Source: Anolis sagrei
Taxonomy: Eukaryota; Chordata; Lepidosauria; Squamata; Anolidae
Reading direction: 5' to 3'
DNA: 64,000 nt
Assembly (NCBI RefSeq): GCF_037176765.1
Contig: NC_090028.1
Coordinates: forward strand, 20,223,234 to 20,287,233
In this document: piece after piece, positions 33,206 to 43,745 of the stretch
Layout of the letters: every line of letters begins with the position of its first letter
How positions within the stretch are numbered: position 1 is the stretch's first letter
Notes under the pieces: generated by a model
Told to the model about the DNA's origin: nothing
Database searches by the model: none
What the model saw: only the letters and a program-made list of their open reading frames with translations
Program-made: the position numbers and the translations under genes

Positions 33206-33765
33206 ATGCTATGAAGACTGTTCGGAAACTTCAATTAGTCCAACGGGCAGCTAGATTACTCACCGGAGCATCATACAGGGAACATACCACCCCCCTGTTA
33301 TGTCAGCTCCACTGGCTGCCGATCCAGTACCGAGCACAATTCAAAGTGCTGGTTTTGACCTACAAAACCCTATACGGCTCCAGCCCAGCGTACCTGTCCG
33401 AACGTATCTCCTTCTACGTCCCACCTCGGAGTTTAAGATCTTCTGGGAAGGCCCTGCTCTCGGCCCCACCTTTATCACAAGTGAGACTGGTGGGGATGAG
33501 GGACAGGGCCTTCTCGGTGGTGGCCCCTCGCCTGTGGAATGCACTCCCCAGGGAAATTAGGTCATCAACATCCCTCCTCTCTTTCAGAAGGAAGTTAAAA
33601 ACCTGGATATGGGACCAGGCCTTTGGGTAAGCTGGCAGATGGATAAAAGACAATGACGAGCAGAGTAGGAAAGGACAATGACAATGCTGGATGGATTATG
33701 GATTTATGAATTGGCGAACGTTGACCACAAGATGATTTTATTGCTGCTATTGTATTAATTTGATT

Positions 33766-33807
33766 GGAACGCTTCACGAATTTGCGTGTCATCCTTGCGC
33801 AGGGGCC

Positions 33808-33845
<38 letters not shown>
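33766..33845 (-). ncRNA. U6 snRNA fragment (retrocopy)
   Basis: The complement matches U6 nucleotides 20-99 or 20-100 without a difference I can see against the vertebrate U6 I know, including the ACAGAGA box and GCAAGGATGACACGC region. Missing are the first 19 nt (the 5' stem-loop) and the last few nt with the U tail. It lacks U6 promoter elements and is a non-functional retrocopy. Confidence 0.92.
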
Positions 33846-35144
33846 ATGGTTCAAAAGGGAGTCAAACAAGGGTGCGTCCTAGCCCCACTCCTCTTCAACA
33901 TCTTTTTGCATGATCTCCCTACAGCCCTGGCTCAAGTTGACGGGCATAGCCCCAAGATTGGCCCAAAGCATGTTCCCCTTTTGCTATTTGCGGACGACGC
34001 AGCCCTATTATCCCTCTCTCATGTGGGCTTAAAAAGACTCCTGCATAAATTTGTTGATTTTTGCGAGGCGAACGAACTGCAGGTGAACTACGACAAAACC
34101 AAAATCTTGGCGTTTGGGAAAAGCATCAAAAGACAAGTCTGGAAGATAAAGGGCCACTATATTGAGCAAGTAAAACATTTCAAATACCTAGGTCTCTGGT
34201 TTAGCAACAACTTGTCATGGTCCACCCACCTAAAATATACACTGGCCCGGGCCAAATCGAGTAGCAGTGCGACCAGGAGGTTCTTCCACTCCAGGGGTAA
34301 TCAATATATCCCCCTAGCTCTGCAAGTCTTCAAAGCAAAGGCAATGTCACAACTTCTCTATGGAGCACCCATCTGGTTAACCCCCAATAACAGCGCCATC
34401 AGATCTTTTCATTCGACATTCCTCCATAAACTATATGGTGCCCCCAACTGTGTCCCGTATGCAGTTCTTTGTCTTGAATCTGGGCAATATTCTATTGAGG
34501 CTACTATCTGGCTAATCGCCATTAAATTTTGGCTATCTATACACTATCAAAGTCCCAGCGACTCTCTGACTCAACTCACCTTGAGCGAACTCCACCACTC
34601 CAAATGGTGCTCAACTGTCCTAGCAAAGATCGGGGAATTGGGCTACGACAGCGATTTCTTGACTCTACTATCTTTTTCCGAGATTTTTACCCTCATCAAA
34701 AGGAGGCTGCTAGAAAGGGACCACAACCAATTGTTGAGCTTGGCAAACAAATCCTGCTCACCTATTAACTTGGCAATTCCATACACACAGGGAAATCCAG
34801 CCTTTTACATCTCAGAGCTCACCAACCCCTCTTACAGAAGAGCCTACATGCTGGCTAGATTTAACATCATGCCATCGCCGCTCCATAGAGGAAGATTCAA
34901 TGGCCTCCCGAGCGACAAGAGGGTCTGCCTCTGCAGCACAGGACAGCTAGACTCCATACCGCATATTCTCCTGCACTGTCCACTCTACCAGGAGCTAAGA
35001 TCCAGCCTGCTAACACAAGCTATGGACTCACTGAAGAACCGCAGCGATTCTGACAAAGTGATTTTGCTTTTAAATTGCCAGGACTTTAGCTGCTGCCTTT
35101 CAGTGGCAAGATTCCTGAATGAAGTCTGCAAACTGAATGTGTAG
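33786..35144 (+). pseudogene. I/Vingi-like LINE RT C-terminal frame
   Basis: A 452-codon open frame. Codons 1-20 lie in antisense U6 and are spurious; the LINE part starts near codon 21. GVKQGCVLAPLLFNIFLHD and the catalytic FADD (codons 68-71) belong to the reverse transcriptase, followed by the LQVNYDKTKILAFGK block. A C-terminal knuckle lies at C381, C383, H393 and C398. The endonuclease and N-terminal RT are missing through 5' truncation. No REL-endonuclease motif is seen after the knuckle. The clean long frame suggests a young insertion. The clade is inferred from the RT style and knuckle; it could be another I-group family. Confidence 0.8.
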
Positions 35145-35518
35145 CAAACGAGAAGCCCTTTTTTATTACGTGTACTATGTTTTATACTCTCTGCCATGTT
35201 ATGCCAATAAAGGCTTATTGTATTGTATTGTTGTTGTATTAATTTGATTGTTTTAACTAGTTATAACTGTTGTTGTTATATTGTATTTTGTATATTGTAT
35301 TAAGTGAACTGTTGGGCATCGAACTGTGCCTTTTGTAAGCCGCCCTGAGTCCCCCCTAGAGGGTTGAGAAGGGCGGGGTAGAAGCACTCCAAATAAATAA
35401 ATATAAATAAATTTGGTCACATCAAGAAATGTTACTTCTAGTGATGCTGTACACCTTTGATTATGAATTTATGAAATGTTGTGTTTTGGTAAAACAGGAG
35501 CGAAGCTTAATTCAGCTG

Positions 35519-35546
35519 TGTTGTTGTAGGTTTTTTCGGGCTATAT
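35519..35546 (-). mobile_element. 28-bp Penelope terminus
   Basis: TTGTTGTAGGTTTTTTCGGG and CTATATG match the extreme 3' end of Penelope copies (compare 7895-7922 reversed). Only the terminal segment is present. Confidence 0.5.
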
Positions 35547-35644
35547 GAGAAACTTCTATGGAACCCGAACAAGATTTCAGAATTTTTGTAGTTTGCCCAA
35601 TATTGGCTTTTTTATCAATTATTTAAAGACAAACTTTGAAGCAG

Positions 35645-36342
35645 CAAATACCATATTGCTGTAGCTCAGCAAGTGGCAGAGGATTTTTCTGAGGTTTCAG
35701 ATGATGAGGGGATTGATGGGTTTCATGGTGAGATGCCTGGGAGTGATCAGAGAAAATTGCAGTCAGCTGCAGATGGCTATGTTTTTGGATTCTGGTGAGG
35801 AAAGTAAAAGTTCCCTGGAGAATCAACCTTGCGCCGATGGGGAGTTCTCTTGGGAAGCCAGATAAAGTTTGCAATGACAAGGAGTGAGAAATAGACAAAT
35901 GAAATATTCTCAAAGAATCAAAGATAAGGCCACCTTGAAGGCCCAGGGGATGCAGCATGTTCTCATAGGTACCTGTATGGCTTCAATTGGGTGGTTTGGA
36001 CTTCTAGCGTTCAGAGGAGACAACGTGGGTAAAAGATGATTTCATATCTCTGTTCTCAAGTTCATTTTTCAAGTGTCCTGTGCGAATTCATGCCTTTGTT
36101 CCTGTTAGGATTTGCCTTGAAAGAAGCTTGTATTTTCTAGCTTATGGATTTATGTTTGGATACCTGCGGTGGATTTTGGTTTCCTTGACTTTATGTACTT
36201 TGCCATTTTTGTATTATTGCTATTTTGCATTTTCTGCTCAACTAACCCATTTGAATAAGCCTTTTTTCCTTTTGTTCCAACTTTTCTTAATAAACATTTC
36301 TAGATAATATTAGTGGACTCTGGTGTGGTTCTGGGTGAAAAG
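35645..36342 (+). mobile_element. Possible LTR related to 46982-47737
   Basis: A fossil stretch with acidic codons (EDFSEVSDDEGIDGF) followed by a basic patch YSQRIKDKATLKAQG, the same order as in the solo LTR at 46982 (RRSSRIQELKTLASRQKG). TTCTTAATAAACATTTC near 36284 is a likely polyadenylation signal. Ends are unclear. Confidence 0.35.
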
Positions 36343-37080
36343 CAGAGGTGGCCCTAGATAATTTTCAAAGGTAAGCAAACAGTATTTTGGCGCCCCCCCC
36401 CCCCCCAACCAATCATTGATATATATTTTCTGTTCGTCGTGGGAGTTCTGTGTGCCATATTTGGTTCAGTTCCATCATTGGTGGAGTTCAGAATGCTCTT
36501 TGATTGTAGGTGAACTATACATCCCAGTAACTACACTTGCCGCACTTGCTCCCTTGCCTGGCCTGCTTTGGGTCTGGAGACGTGCCTGAAGACCCCGGCG
36601 TGTGCACCAAAAGTCATCTCTTCTCCTGACTTTCTCCTCAGCCATTGGGACCAAGAAAGAGAGAGAGAGAGGTGGAGATGCCCACCTTTCCTGAAGGTAG
36701 GCGCAAAAACAAAGGAGGGAGCGGAGGTGGGAGATACCTCCAGCCGGAGGGGTTCTCTCTCTTTCTCTCTCTCTCTCTCTTGGTCCCAATGGCTGAAGAG
36801 AAAGTCAGGAGAAGAGGCAACTTTTGGTGCACACGCTGGGGTCTTCAGACACGCCTCTGGACCCAAAGCGGGCCAGACGCGGTGGCTCCGCCCCTTGGCC
36901 CACCCACAGATTGGGGAAAAGAGAGGAGGCGGGGGATCGGGAAAGGGAGCCGGTCATGGGGAAGGGATCGAACGCGGAGAATGATTGAGCGCCAGCTCTG
37001 CTCGCGCACCCGGTGGCCAGGTGGAGCAGGAACGAGAGGGGCTAGGCGAGGCTCAAGGGCCCGGCCCCTTTGGGAAGAGA
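36343..37080 (+). mobile_element. hAT-like fragment with inverted repeat and GC-rich patch
   Basis: Starts CAGAGGTGGCCCTAGATAAT, has a poly-C run (about 36393-36407) and a block shared with the SPIN-like hATs (GGGAGTTCTGTGTGCCA, TTCAGAATGCTCTTTGATTG, 36440-36505). An inverted repeat follows at 36559-36875, then a CpG-richer patch to about 37080. The right terminus is not identified, so it may be a composite. Confidence 0.45.
36559..36875. repeat. Inverted repeat with ~110-bp arms
   Basis: The left arm (36559-36671) and the complement of the right arm (36766-36875) both read GCTTTGGGTC, GAAGACCCC, GTGTGCACCAAAAGT, CTTCTCCTGACTTTCTC, CAGCCATTGGGACCAAGA and a GA repeat. By eye they match at about 90 percent. 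The spacer is about 95 bp. RNA from it would fold into a long hairpin. Confidence 0.88.
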
Positions 37081-37560
37081 ATCTTCCTTTTTCCTTCCAT
37101 TTTTCCTAGCATCATTATCTTCTCCAAGCTTTCCTGTCTTCTCATTATGTGGCCAAAGTACTTCATTTTTGTCTCTAATGGAGCCCCCGGTGGCGCAGTG
37201 GGTTAAAGCACTGAGCTGCTGAGCTTGTTGATCGAAAGGTCGCAGGTTCAATTCCGGGGAGCGGCGTGAGCTTCCGCTGTCAGCCCTAGCTTCTGCCAAC
37301 CTAGCAGTTTGAAAACATGCAAATGTGAGTAGATCAATAGGTACCGCTCCGGCGGGAAGGTAACGGCACTCCATGCAGTCATGCCGGCCACATGACCTTG
37401 GAGGTGTCTACGGACAATGCTGGCTCTTCGGCTTAGAAATGGAGATGAGCACCACTCCCCAGAGTCAGACATGACTGGACTTAATGTCAGGGACAACCTT
37501 TACCTTTACTATCCTTCCCTCCAATGAGCAGTCGGACTTTATTTCCTGGAGTATCACATT
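37081..37560 (-). pseudogene. Old BovB fragment split by a SINE
   Basis: 37084-37178 and 37510-37550 match the reverse of BovB codons KLKYFGHIMRRQESLEKT...KVEGKRK and then KPDCSLEG, with substitutions. The Sauria-type SINE at 37180 lies between. Confidence 0.7.
37180..37509 (+). mobile_element. tRNA-derived SINE (Sauria type)
   Basis: Starts GGAGCCCCCGGTGGCGCAGT (tRNA head with A box) and has a B-box-like GGTTCAATTCC at 37245-37255. The body includes GTGAGTAGATCAATAGGTAC. The 3' end CAGAGTCAGACATGACTGG resembles the BovB 3' end (AGAGTCGGAGACGACTGA), then CCTTTACCTTTA. The shared end suggests mobilisation by BovB. Confidence 0.85.
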
Positions 37561-38640
37561 CCTGGAGTATAACATTACTAAATTCCAAATCCAAGCTTCA
37601 AATCAAGGGGTTAACTTTATCAAAATAAGTTTGTATGCAAAATTTTGAAATAATACATTTTATAGCTAAGACAATGGGCTCTGAATTTTGTATGAACACT
37701 ACAGTAATTTAGTACTAAATAGGCTTCCACCTCAGCATTATAATTTAAGGAGTCATCTGCAAGAACTATGTTTTTTTTTATTTTTCCTGTTTAAAAGCCC
37801 CTTATAAATAATAGCCTTCACAACGGGCACCTCCAAAATTAGCTGTCACGCTTTAGTGCCACTGTCATAAAAAATTAATTACTGGCCTGCTTGCACATCT
37901 GTTATCAAGATTTTGCTCCTTCTACAATAGCCCTTGATTTATTGTTTCAAAAACACCACATTTCTTAGTTGTATGTAAAACTACCAAGTTTGATCCAGAT
38001 TCAGTCATAGTTATTAGAGCACACTCTTTCAAATCAATGAGACTTGCTTATGACTGACTTAAATACCATGAATGTCGAATGATTTATTCTTATTGTTGTG
38101 TGTCATCAAACTAGCTTCAACCCAATGAACGAGTCCACTTATTAGAATGTCCATGCATTCTGTTTCTTGTTTTGCAGTTTCCAGCTTATATGTTTCTCAT
38201 ATTCCATGTTTCGATTACAGGTGTTGCGAAACTTTGATCTTTCATATCTGAATCTACTAGGAGTTGAGCACCCTTTCACTTGGAGTCCAGCTGAATCATT
38301 AGATACAAGTACTCTTTGTACTGTACCTTTGCTCTTCCTTGATAGTTGGTTGGGTGCCTTCTGACCTGGGGACACATCTTGCAACAGTTATCTAATCCTT
38401 CATTTTCAGTTGTCTTATTGTAAGGTTTTAAAGCTAAAAGACATTCAGAAATGGTTTACCAGTGCCATCTTCTGCTCAGTACTATCAAGAGTTAGCTAGA
38501 GTATCAGCACTGTAGTCCAGAAGTAATCCCCTGCTAGAGTTACTTTTTACTACTGCTTCTGCCATGTAGCTTCCGTCTGAAGTTTCACCTCCATTCTGGC
38601 CATTGAAGCATTCAGTTCTTTTCTACTGATGCCCTTGGAG
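37561..38640. other. No recognisable feature
   Basis: About 1.1 kb with no clear repeat termini or supported frame. Confidence 0.4.
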
Positions 38641-38916
38641 AAGATGTTGTTATAGCCAGCAAGATGAGACCACAGCAAACAAGATCATTTTGCTGGCTGT
38701 TGTATTGGATCATACGTTGGACACTTCCCAAGTGTCTAGGACTATGTGATGTATCGGTAAATAATGTATGCAGATCCCAGTAAGGTGGCCTTTCGCAGCT
38801 GGCAGATGGTAATTTTGTCAGCACCGATTGTATTTAAGTGCAGGCCAAGGTTTTTAGGCACTGCACCCAGTGTGCTGATCTTTTTATATTGGAATAGAAA
38901 TTTGCACAGAAAGCAA

Positions 38917-38919
<3 letters not shown>
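38641..38919 (-). pseudogene. R4/Dong-like LINE 3' fragment
   Basis: In reverse it matches the R4-like copy at 31600-31700 (ACATCAC...AGTCCTAGACACTTGGGAAG and a GGATCTGC block). A conserved stretch encodes a decayed form of the domain end. The ATT array at 38920-38949 lies at its 5' side. Confidence 0.6.

Positions 38920-38949
<30 letters not shown>
38920..38949. repeat. (ATT)n microsatellite
   Basis: About ten ATT units adjoining the R4-like fragment. Confidence 0.92.
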
Positions 38950-38995
38950 GTGTTTGTCTTTATCATGAGAAGGCATGCGTGATGAATTCCCAACC

Positions 38996-40996
38996 TGTTA
39001 GGCTAGGAAAAGTTCAGAGGAGTGGGCCCAGGAAATTCAGCAACCATTTTAGAAGGGTACCTGGGGGCATCTATCTTAAAATCTCATTTCCTGAAGGGGG
39101 CGTGCTTAGGAGCAGCTTGGAGGGAAATGAGGGGAGTTTGTGATTGGCTGGGAGAGAGTGGGCGGACCTTAACTCGAGAAAGGAAAAAAAATGTCTTGAA
39201 TGGTGTGTTTTAAAACCTGACAGAGGAGTTAGGGTCTGTGTGTCAAAGAAGAAGGAGTTTGGGTTGGGTGTGAAGAAGAGAGAAGTCAGGGAGTGTGTGT
39301 GAAGAAGAGAAGAGTTAGTGAAGCCTGTAGTTCAGTGTTTCTCAACCTGGGGGTCGGGACCCCTGAGGGGGTCGCAAGGGGGTGTCAGAGGGGTCGCCAA
39401 AGACCATAAGAAAACACAGTATTTTCTGATGGTCATGGAGATTCCATGTGGGAAGTTTGAGCAAATTCTATGGTTGGTGGAGTTCAGAATGTTCTTTGAT
39501 TGTAATGAACTATAAATCCCAGCAACTACAACTTCCAAATGTCAAGATCTATTTTCCCCGGACTCCACCAGTGTTCACATTTGGGCATATTGAGTATTCA
39601 TGACAAGTTTGGTCCAGATCCACCATTGCATGAGTCCACAGTGCTCTCTGGATAAGGGTGAACTACAACTCCCAAACTCAAGGTCAATGCCCATCAAACC
39701 CTTCCAATGTTTTCCATTGGTCATGGGAGCCAAGTTTGGTTCAAATCCATCTCTGGTGGAGTTCGGAATGCTCTTTGATTATCAGTGAACTATAAATCCT
39801 AGCAACTACAACTCCCAAATTACAAAATCAATCCTCGCCCAACCCCACTAGAATTCACATTTGGGTGTATTGGGTATTTGTGCCCAGTTTGGTCCAGTGA
39901 ATGAAAAGGCATCCTGCATATCAGATATTTACATTATGATTTATAACAGTAGTAAAATGACTGTTATGAAGTAGCAACTAAAACAATATTATGGTTGGGG
40001 GTCACCACAACATGAGGGACTGTATTAAGGGGTCGCGGCATTAGGAAGGTTGAGAACCACTGCTGTAGTTGGTCAGTTAGCCAGCAGAGTTAGTTAGTGA
40101 GAGGATTTACAGCTATTGGGAAGGATAGCTGGGGGAGTGGAGAGACAGATCCCAAAAAGAAAGGACGATCTGTGTGGGGTTTAGGATTACTAGGCTGGGA
40201 GGAATCCTGTCAGTAGTTTCTGGAGGGAGCAGATCTCCAGCAGAGGAGGACATTTCCCAGTGTTTCCAGCAAATGTGGGAAAGGTTAATCGGGCTTTGGA
40301 AGGGGTCACAGGCTCCAGTGATAAAAGCTGGAGGCTGGATCAGATGAGACCTCCAAATGAAGATGCCTCTGATGAACTAGACAACATATTCTTGTCCTGT
40401 ACTTTGGTCCTGCTGCCCCTTGGTTGGATTTCTGACTTTGACCTTGGTTCCCTGTACTCTTGTTTTGGACCCTGTTAGTATTCCTGAATTGCTGGTTCTG
40501 ACTTCTGAACCAGGACAAATGAATTCCTGGCTTTAGACTTATGGATTTTGACTTCCGTTTGCATTCCTGATTACTTGGCTTGACTTCTAAACTCTGGCTT
40601 TCATTTGTATTTCTGGATTCTTCATCGTTGGTTTATAAACACAGGCAGTTGAACTCCTGGCATCTGATTACTAGACTGTGACCTTGGCTATTGCTTGTTG
40701 TTGTTCCTAACCTGGCTCTGCACTCCTCAGCTTGTCTTCATTAATAGGACTCTTAACTTTGGCAATGTTACTTGGGTTGTGCTTTACAATTCTGTTATTT
40801 TGGCTGGATTATGAAGGATTTCAGTTTTCTTTATAAGTGAAATATGGTATTGGCTCCTCTTGCTTTTGTTTAATAAAACCTCAGCCCAGATACAGGGATT
40901 CTTGTGCACAACAAATGGATACATCTCAGTCTTGAATTTCCACTTTGAACTATGTGTGATTTTCATTCCACCACATTACCAATTCCCTACCTGACA
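38996..40996 (+). mobile_element. Probable large solo LTR split by a hAT
   Basis: A fossil element starting TGTTAGGCTAGG and ending CCTACCTGACA, whose terminal 7 bases are inverted repeats (one mismatch). TTTAATAAAACCTCAG near 40870 is a likely polyadenylation signal. Without the hAT at 39333-40062 it is about 1.27 kb. The flanks CAACC and CAGGT do not give a clear duplication, so the call is moderate. Confidence 0.45.
39333..40062 (+). mobile_element. SPIN-like non-autonomous hAT
   Basis: Ends CAGTGTTTCTCAACCTGG and ...GGTTGAGAACCACTG with a perfect 8-bp duplication CTGTAGTT (39325-39332 and 40063-40070). The terminal GGGGGTCGGGACCCC and GAAAACACAGTATTTTCTG resemble published SPIN-type ends. 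The interior holds diverged repeats of GTTCAGAATG...ACTATAAATCCCAGC. No transposase. Confidence 0.85.
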
Positions 40997-41011
40997 CAGG
41001 TTTCAGTAAGT

Positions 41012-41795
41012 GAATCATAGAATCATAGAGCTGGAAGAGACCTCATGGGCCATCCAGTCCAATCCCCTGCCAAGAAACAGGAAAATTACATTCAAAGCAC
41101 CCCCGAGAAATGGCCATCCAGCCTCAGTTTAAAAGCTTCCAAAAAAGGAGCCTCTACCACACTCTGAGGCAGAGAGTTCCACTGCTGAACAGCTCTCACA
41201 GTCAGGAAGTTCTTCCTCATGTTCAGGAGGAATCTCCTTTCCTATAGTTTGAAGCCATTGTTCCACGTCCTAGACTCCAGGACAGCAGATAACAAGCTTG
41301 CTCCCTCCTCCCTATGACTTCCTCTCACATATTTATACATGGCTGTCATTTCTCCTCTCAGCCTTCTCCAGGCTAAACATGCCCAGCTCTTTAAGTCGCT
41401 CCTCATAGGGCTTGTTCTCCCTCCCTTGATCATTTTAGTTGCCCTCCTCTGGACACATTCCAGCTTGTCAACATCTCTCTTTGACTGTGGTGCCCAGAAT
41501 TGGACACAATATTCCAGGTGTGGTCTAACCAAAGCAGAATAGAGGGGTAGCATGATTTCCCTAGATCTAGACACTATGCTCCTATTGATGCAGGCCAAAA
41601 TCCCATTGGCTTTTTTTTGCCACCACATCACATTGTTGGCTCATGTTTAACTTGTTGTCCATGAGGACTCCAAGATCTTTTTCACACTTATTACTCTCAA
41701 GCGAGACGTCCCCCATTTTGTATCTTTGCATTTCGCTTTTCCTGCCAAAGTGGAGTATTTTGCATTTGTCACTGTTGAACTTCATTTTGAACAGA
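41012..41795 (-). pseudogene. CR1 LINE 3' part
   Basis: Reverse CR1 from the ATTCTATG tail (41014-41030) to the MKFNSDKCKILHFGRK block. Frames 41582-41785 and 41242-41631 are separated by a frame change near 41600 and a shortened SLKKRR region. Contains ANGILACINRS, LVRPHLEYCVQFWAP and RGSHREEGASL. 5'-truncated, no catalytic core. Confidence 0.9.
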
Positions 41796-42050
41796 GATAG
41801 TTGACCTCATTCCAGGAGTCATATATAGTGGGTAGGAAAGGTCAGAAAACTACAAATGTTATATAGACACAATCGGGCAATCCATGTAATCAATCACTTT
41901 CTGTTCCTTAATTGGCATTAATTGTATAAAGCTAAAATTAAATTATGAAAAAAGAAATGGAGAAGAAACATAATACCACCGATACAGGACTTGAGTTAAA
42001 TCATATATTTACAATATATGTGAATTGATATAAAATCAAATTTCTTTATT

Positions 42051-42448
42051 GTTGTTGTTCATTTGTTCAGTCGTCTCCGACTCTTCGTGACCTCATGGAC
42101 CAGCCCACGCCAGAGCTCCCTGTCGGCCGTCACCACCCCCAGCTCCTTCAAGGTCAGTCCAGTCACTTCAAGGATGCCATCCATCCATCTTGCCCTTGGT
42201 CGGCCCCTCTTCCTTTTACCTTCCACTTTCCCCAGCATAATTGTCTTCTCTAGGCTTTGCTGTCTCCTCATGATGTGGCCAAAGTACTTCAACTTTGTCT
42301 CTAGTATCGTTCCCTCCAATGAGCAGTCGGGCTTTATTTCCTGGAGGATGGACTGGTTGGATCTTCTCATGGTCCAAGGCACTCTCAGAACTTTCCTCCA
42401 ACACCACAGTTCAAAAGCATCTATTTTCCTTCACTCAGCCTTCCCTAA
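42051..42448 (-). pseudogene. BovB LINE 3' fragment, young
   Basis: About 400 bp flanked by the 9-bp duplication TTCTTTATT (42042-42050 and 42449-42457). The frame 42059-42382 reads RRSNQSILQEIKPDCSLEG, GHIMRRQQSLEKTIML and VTADRELWRGLVHEVTKSRR. Nearly identical to the end of the intact copy, so the insertion is recent but strongly 5'-truncated. Confidence 0.93.
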
Positions 42449-42457
42449 TTCTTTATT

Positions 42458-43225
42458 ACTTGGAATAAAAATTAGACAAGACATTTTCATAAGGAGGTGT
42501 CCTTGGTCAAAGCATGTCTACTCAGGAGTAAACACGACATAATCAAATGAGACTGTATCCTATGATATTTCAACACATTATGTATTATTAAGGAACACTT
42601 CAGAAATATTGCTTTTGAAGTTCAGTTTTATTTATATAGGATCTGAATTGTGTCAGACATTATGTGCTGCAATGTCCAATCTCCAAGAAAGCTTGTTACA
42701 AGTTGCTTCATCAGTAACTGAAGGGGAAACACTCTTGGTTGGATTTGCACGGAGCAAAATTGATTATGTACCAAAAAAAACTCCAATAAAGATGTCATCA
42801 GATTAGCTTTAGCAGATGCAAAGCAAGTCGCTAGAGCTTGCCAAAAATAATATTAACTCAATATTTGACCTCCATGATGCCTGATAAACACTTGTTTATG
42901 TTTTATTGATGTAAACATTTTTGCATATAATACTAGCACTTGATTCTTATTTATTAACTTTAGAACATTTGTATAATGTATTTTCTTCATGTTATGACCT
43001 TTAACACAATGAAGATTTCTTTTTAAATGTTTTGCAATCGGTAAAATATGGGTATATTTATATGATTGGGGGAAAAAAACATACAAAACGAGGGCCAATT
43101 CAGACATCAAGATAAATACACGGCATTTTGAAAAAGTAGTGGTATGTTAAAGATAAGCCCTTCCTATAGTTAATAACCCATCTATGACCCAACATTTTGA
43201 TGACTACATTTCTCTGCCACTGCCC
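42458..43225. other. No recognisable feature
   Basis: AT-rich; no repeat ends or convincing frame. Confidence 0.4.
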
Positions 43226-43239
43226 CATATAATTTTATT

Positions 43240-43283
43240 ATCGCTTCTCGGCCTTTTGGCTAAAATCAAGTGTAGTACCTGTT
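43240..43283 (+). ncRNA. U2 snRNA 5' fragment (retrocopy)
   Basis: ATCGCTTCTCGGCCTTTTGG and CTAAAATCAAGTGTAGTACC match U2 nucleotides 1-44 with two changes. A 14-bp duplication flanks it: CATATAATTTTATT (43226-43239) and CATATAATTGTATT (43284-43297). There is no poly-A tail and the rest of U2 is missing, the known pattern of 3'-truncated snRNA pseudogenes. Not functional. Confidence 0.9.
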
Positions 43284-43328
43284 CATATAATTGTATTTAT
43301 TTACCAAGTGAAATATAGCAACTTTTTG

Positions 43329-43508
43329 TGTGTCAGGAGCGACTTGAGAAACTGCAAGTTGTTTTTGGTGTGAGGGAATTGGCCGTCTGCAAGGACACCG
43401 CTCAGGGGATGCCTGGATGTTTTGATGTTTTACCATCCTTGTGGGAGGCTTCTCTCATGTCCTTGAATGGGAAGCTGGAGCTGACAGAGGGAGCTCATCC
43501 ATGCTCTC
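43329..43508 (-). mobile_element. SINE 3' half (Sauria/ACA type)
   Basis: Matches the 3' two-thirds of the SINE at 23087 in reverse (TGTCAGGAGCGACTTGAGAA, CCATCCTTGTGGGAGG). The tRNA head with its promoter boxes is missing; the sequence joins directly to a CR1 fragment. Confidence 0.8.
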
Positions 43509-43745
43509 CCCCAAGAAGCAGGAATATTGCATTCAAATCACCCCTGACAGATGGCCATCCAGCCTCTGTTTAAAAGCTTCCAAAGAAGGAGCCTCCACCA
43601 CACTCCGGGGCAGAGAGTTCCACTTCTGAACAGCTGTCACAGTCAGGAATTTCTTCCTCATGTTCAGATGGAATCTCCTTTCTTCTAGTTTGAACCCATT
43701 GTTTCGTGTCCTAGTCTCCAGGGAAGCAGAAAACAAGCTTGCTTG
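43509..43745 (-). pseudogene. CR1 3' fragment
   Basis: Minus frame 43533-43736: FSASLETRTRNNGFKLEERR, HLNMRKKFLTVTAVQKWNSL and EAFKQRLDGHLSGVI. The terminal CR1 3' UTR and tail are missing at the junction with the SINE. Confidence 0.88.

Larger units (their letters stand above)
33766..35233 (+). mobile_element. Chimeric insertion: antisense U6 + LINE
   Basis: One insertion of 1468 bp flanked by a perfect 16-bp duplication TTGTATTAATTTGATT (33750-33765 and 35234-35249). The left 80 bp is U6 snRNA in reverse; the rest is a 5'-truncated I/Vingi-like LINE in sense orientation with its 3' UTR and TATTG-type tail. Because a single target duplication encloses both, they entered in one retrotransposition event. 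Confidence 0.88.
33206..35405 (+). pseudogene. L2 LINE 3' part, interrupted
   Basis: The frame 33211-33630 (139 codons) reads VRKLQLVQRAARLLTGASYR, LLCQLHWLPIQYRAQFKVL and RAFSVVAPRLWNALPREIRS, the L2 C-terminal domain, ending ...TWIWDQAFG-stop. The 3' UTR is split at 33750 by the U6-LINE chimera and resumes at 35234, ending GCCGCCCTGAGTCC...GAAGGGCGGGG and AAATA repeats. 5'-truncated; the C-terminal frame itself is open. Confidence 0.9.

Noticed and set aside
33766-33845. Functional U6 gene
   Set aside because: Lacks the 5' stem-loop, the U tail and upstream promoter elements, and sits inside a retrotransposed chimera.
36885-37080. CpG island promoter of a host gene
   Set aside because: GC-rich and with several CpGs, but short and embedded in repeat-derived sequence with no downstream gene seen.
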